Positions 63,303 through 64,000 of a DNA stretch of 64,000 nucleotides are shown here, piece by piece. The DNA comes from Pseudomonas fluorescens. Lineage in GTDB: Bacteria > Pseudomonadota > Gammaproteobacteria > Pseudomonadales > Pseudomonadaceae. Location of the stretch: assembly GCF_000802965.1 (NCBI RefSeq), contig NZ_JSAK01000033.1:62290-126289 (forward strand), read 5' to 3'. Position numbers and translations under genes: made by a program. Below the pieces are notes generated by a model. That model was not told where the DNA came from and made no database searches. It was given only the letters and a program-made list of their open reading frames with translations. Every line of letters begins with the position of its first letter. Position 1 is the first letter of the stretch.

Positions 63303-64000
63303 TCAACCTACGCGGTAGTTTGGCGCTTCTTTGGTGATCTGCACGTCGTGAACGTGGGACTCGGCCATGCCAGCGCCGGTGATCCGCACGAACTCAGGCT
63401 TGGTGCGCATTTCTTCGATGTCGGCACTGCCGGTGTAACCCATCGAGGAACGCAGGCCGCCCATCAACTGGTGGATGATCGCGCTCAGGGTGCCCTTGTA
63501 AGGAACACGCCCTTCGATGCCTTCCGGAACCAGTTTCTCGGCGCCTGCCGAGGAGTCCTGGAAGTAACGGTCGGAGGAGCCTTGAGCCTGGGACATGGCG
63601 CCCAGCGAACCCATGCCGCGATAAGCCTTGTACGAACGGCCCTGGAACAGTTCGATCTCGCCCGGTGCTTCTTCAGTACCGGCGAACATCGAGCCCATCA
63701 TCACGCAGGAAGCACCGGCTACGATGGCCTTGGACAGGTCACCGGAGAAACGGATGCCGCCGTCGGCGATCAACGGAACGCCAGTGCCTTCAAGGGCAGC
63801 GGCAACGTTGGCGATGGCACTGATTTGCGGGACGCCGACACCGGCGACGATACGAGTGGTGCAGATCGAGCCCGGGCCGATACCGACCTTGACCGCGTCA
63901 GCGCCAGCTTCGGCCAGAGCCTTGGCGGCAGCGCCGGTGGCGATGTTGCCGCCGATGACCTGCACTTCAGGGAAATTCTGTTTGACCCAGCGAACGCGGT
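63303..64000 (-). CDS. guaB: IMP dehydrogenase, C-terminal part (5' end outside window)
   Basis: The frame is open to the right edge, reading RVRWVKQNFPEVQVIGGN inward, so only the C-terminal half (about 230 residues) is visible. The catalytic Cys lies in GIGPGSICTTR, with the flap region GAEKLVPEGIEGRVPYKG and the end PNYRVG. It oxidises IMP to XMP with NAD+, the step before guaA. A GTG at 63965 is internal and not the start. Confidence 0.97.
   Translation of the reverse strand, partial: RVRWVKQNFPEVQVIGGNIATGAAAKALAEAGADAVKVGIGPGSICTTRIVAGVGVPQISAIANVAAALEGTGVPLIADGGIRFSGDLSKAIVAGASCVMMGSMFAGTEEAPGEIELFQGRSYKAYRGMGSLGAMSQAQGSSDRYFQDSSAGAEKLVPEGIEGRVPYKGTLSAIIHQLMGGLRSSMGYTGSADIEEMRTKPEFVRITGAGMAESHVHDVQITKEAPNYRVG

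Overview
The window is GC-rich chromosomal DNA from a Pseudomonas, most likely of the P. fluorescens group. The evidence is gene content and order (dctBD-glpM, metE/metR back to back, oprB next to a PQQ glucose dehydrogenase, cmoAB, guaBA), dense intergenic REP/REPIN palindromes of the pseudomonad kinds, and three giant proteins of the Pseudomonas dermonecrotic-toxin-like (DUF6543-type) class. No rRNA, tRNA, CRISPR array, insertion sequence or prophage was seen.

Layout. 1-3.3 kb: DctB/DctD two-component system for C4-dicarboxylates (dctB is cut by the window edge) and a GlpM-like membrane protein. 3.4-7 kb: two co-transcribed lipoproteins, a DsbA-family oxidoreductase and an exported alpha/beta hydrolase. 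7.1-12.3 kb: first giant toxin-like protein. 12.4-15.8 kb: metE and its activator gene metR, divergent. 15.9-19.5 kb: GNAT, LysE exporter, NUDIX, and an FMN/Fe-S glutamate-synthase-like protein. 19.6-23.8 kb: gtrA-gtrB-gtrII O-antigen glucosylation operon and an OpgC-like acyltransferase. 24-29 kb: ProY-like permease and a divergent bifunctional penicillin-binding protein.

29.2-33.9 kb: second giant protein, a DUF6543-type N-terminus joined to leucine-rich repeats and an apparent NEL-type E3 ubiquitin ligase, with an AT-richer C-terminal third. 33.9-39.8 kb: a class-5 (CS1/CFA-I, alpha-type) chaperone-usher fimbrial operon. Its major pilin gene is frameshifted, and a relic of an adhesin-like C-terminus lies between usher and chaperone. 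40.2-43 kb: a YqjI-like PadR repressor with its ferric-siderophore reductase, a Pr6Pr membrane protein and a VF530-family protein. 43-47 kb: OprB porin and membrane glucose dehydrogenase, which together feed glucose into periplasmic oxidation. 47.4-52.7 kb: a DUF6124 protein behind a structured leader, a second Lon-type protease, a chagasin-type inhibitor lipoprotein, a lysoplasmalogenase, and an AT-rich orphan with possible Ig-like folds. 52.9-56.6 kb: cmoA-cmoB (tRNA wobble U34 modification), tadA (tRNA A34 deamination) and a Tat-exported multicopper oxidase. 56.8-61.5 kb: third giant toxin-like protein, carrying two tandem ChaN/TIKI-superfamily-like domains of which only the second keeps the GESH and GNSH histidines. 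61.6-64 kb: guaB-guaA (guaB is cut by the edge).

Most of the window is core pseudomonad genome. The accessory parts are the three toxin-like genes, the fimbrial operon, gtrABC and the orphan near 52 kb. All functions are predictions from reading the sequence; no database search was run.
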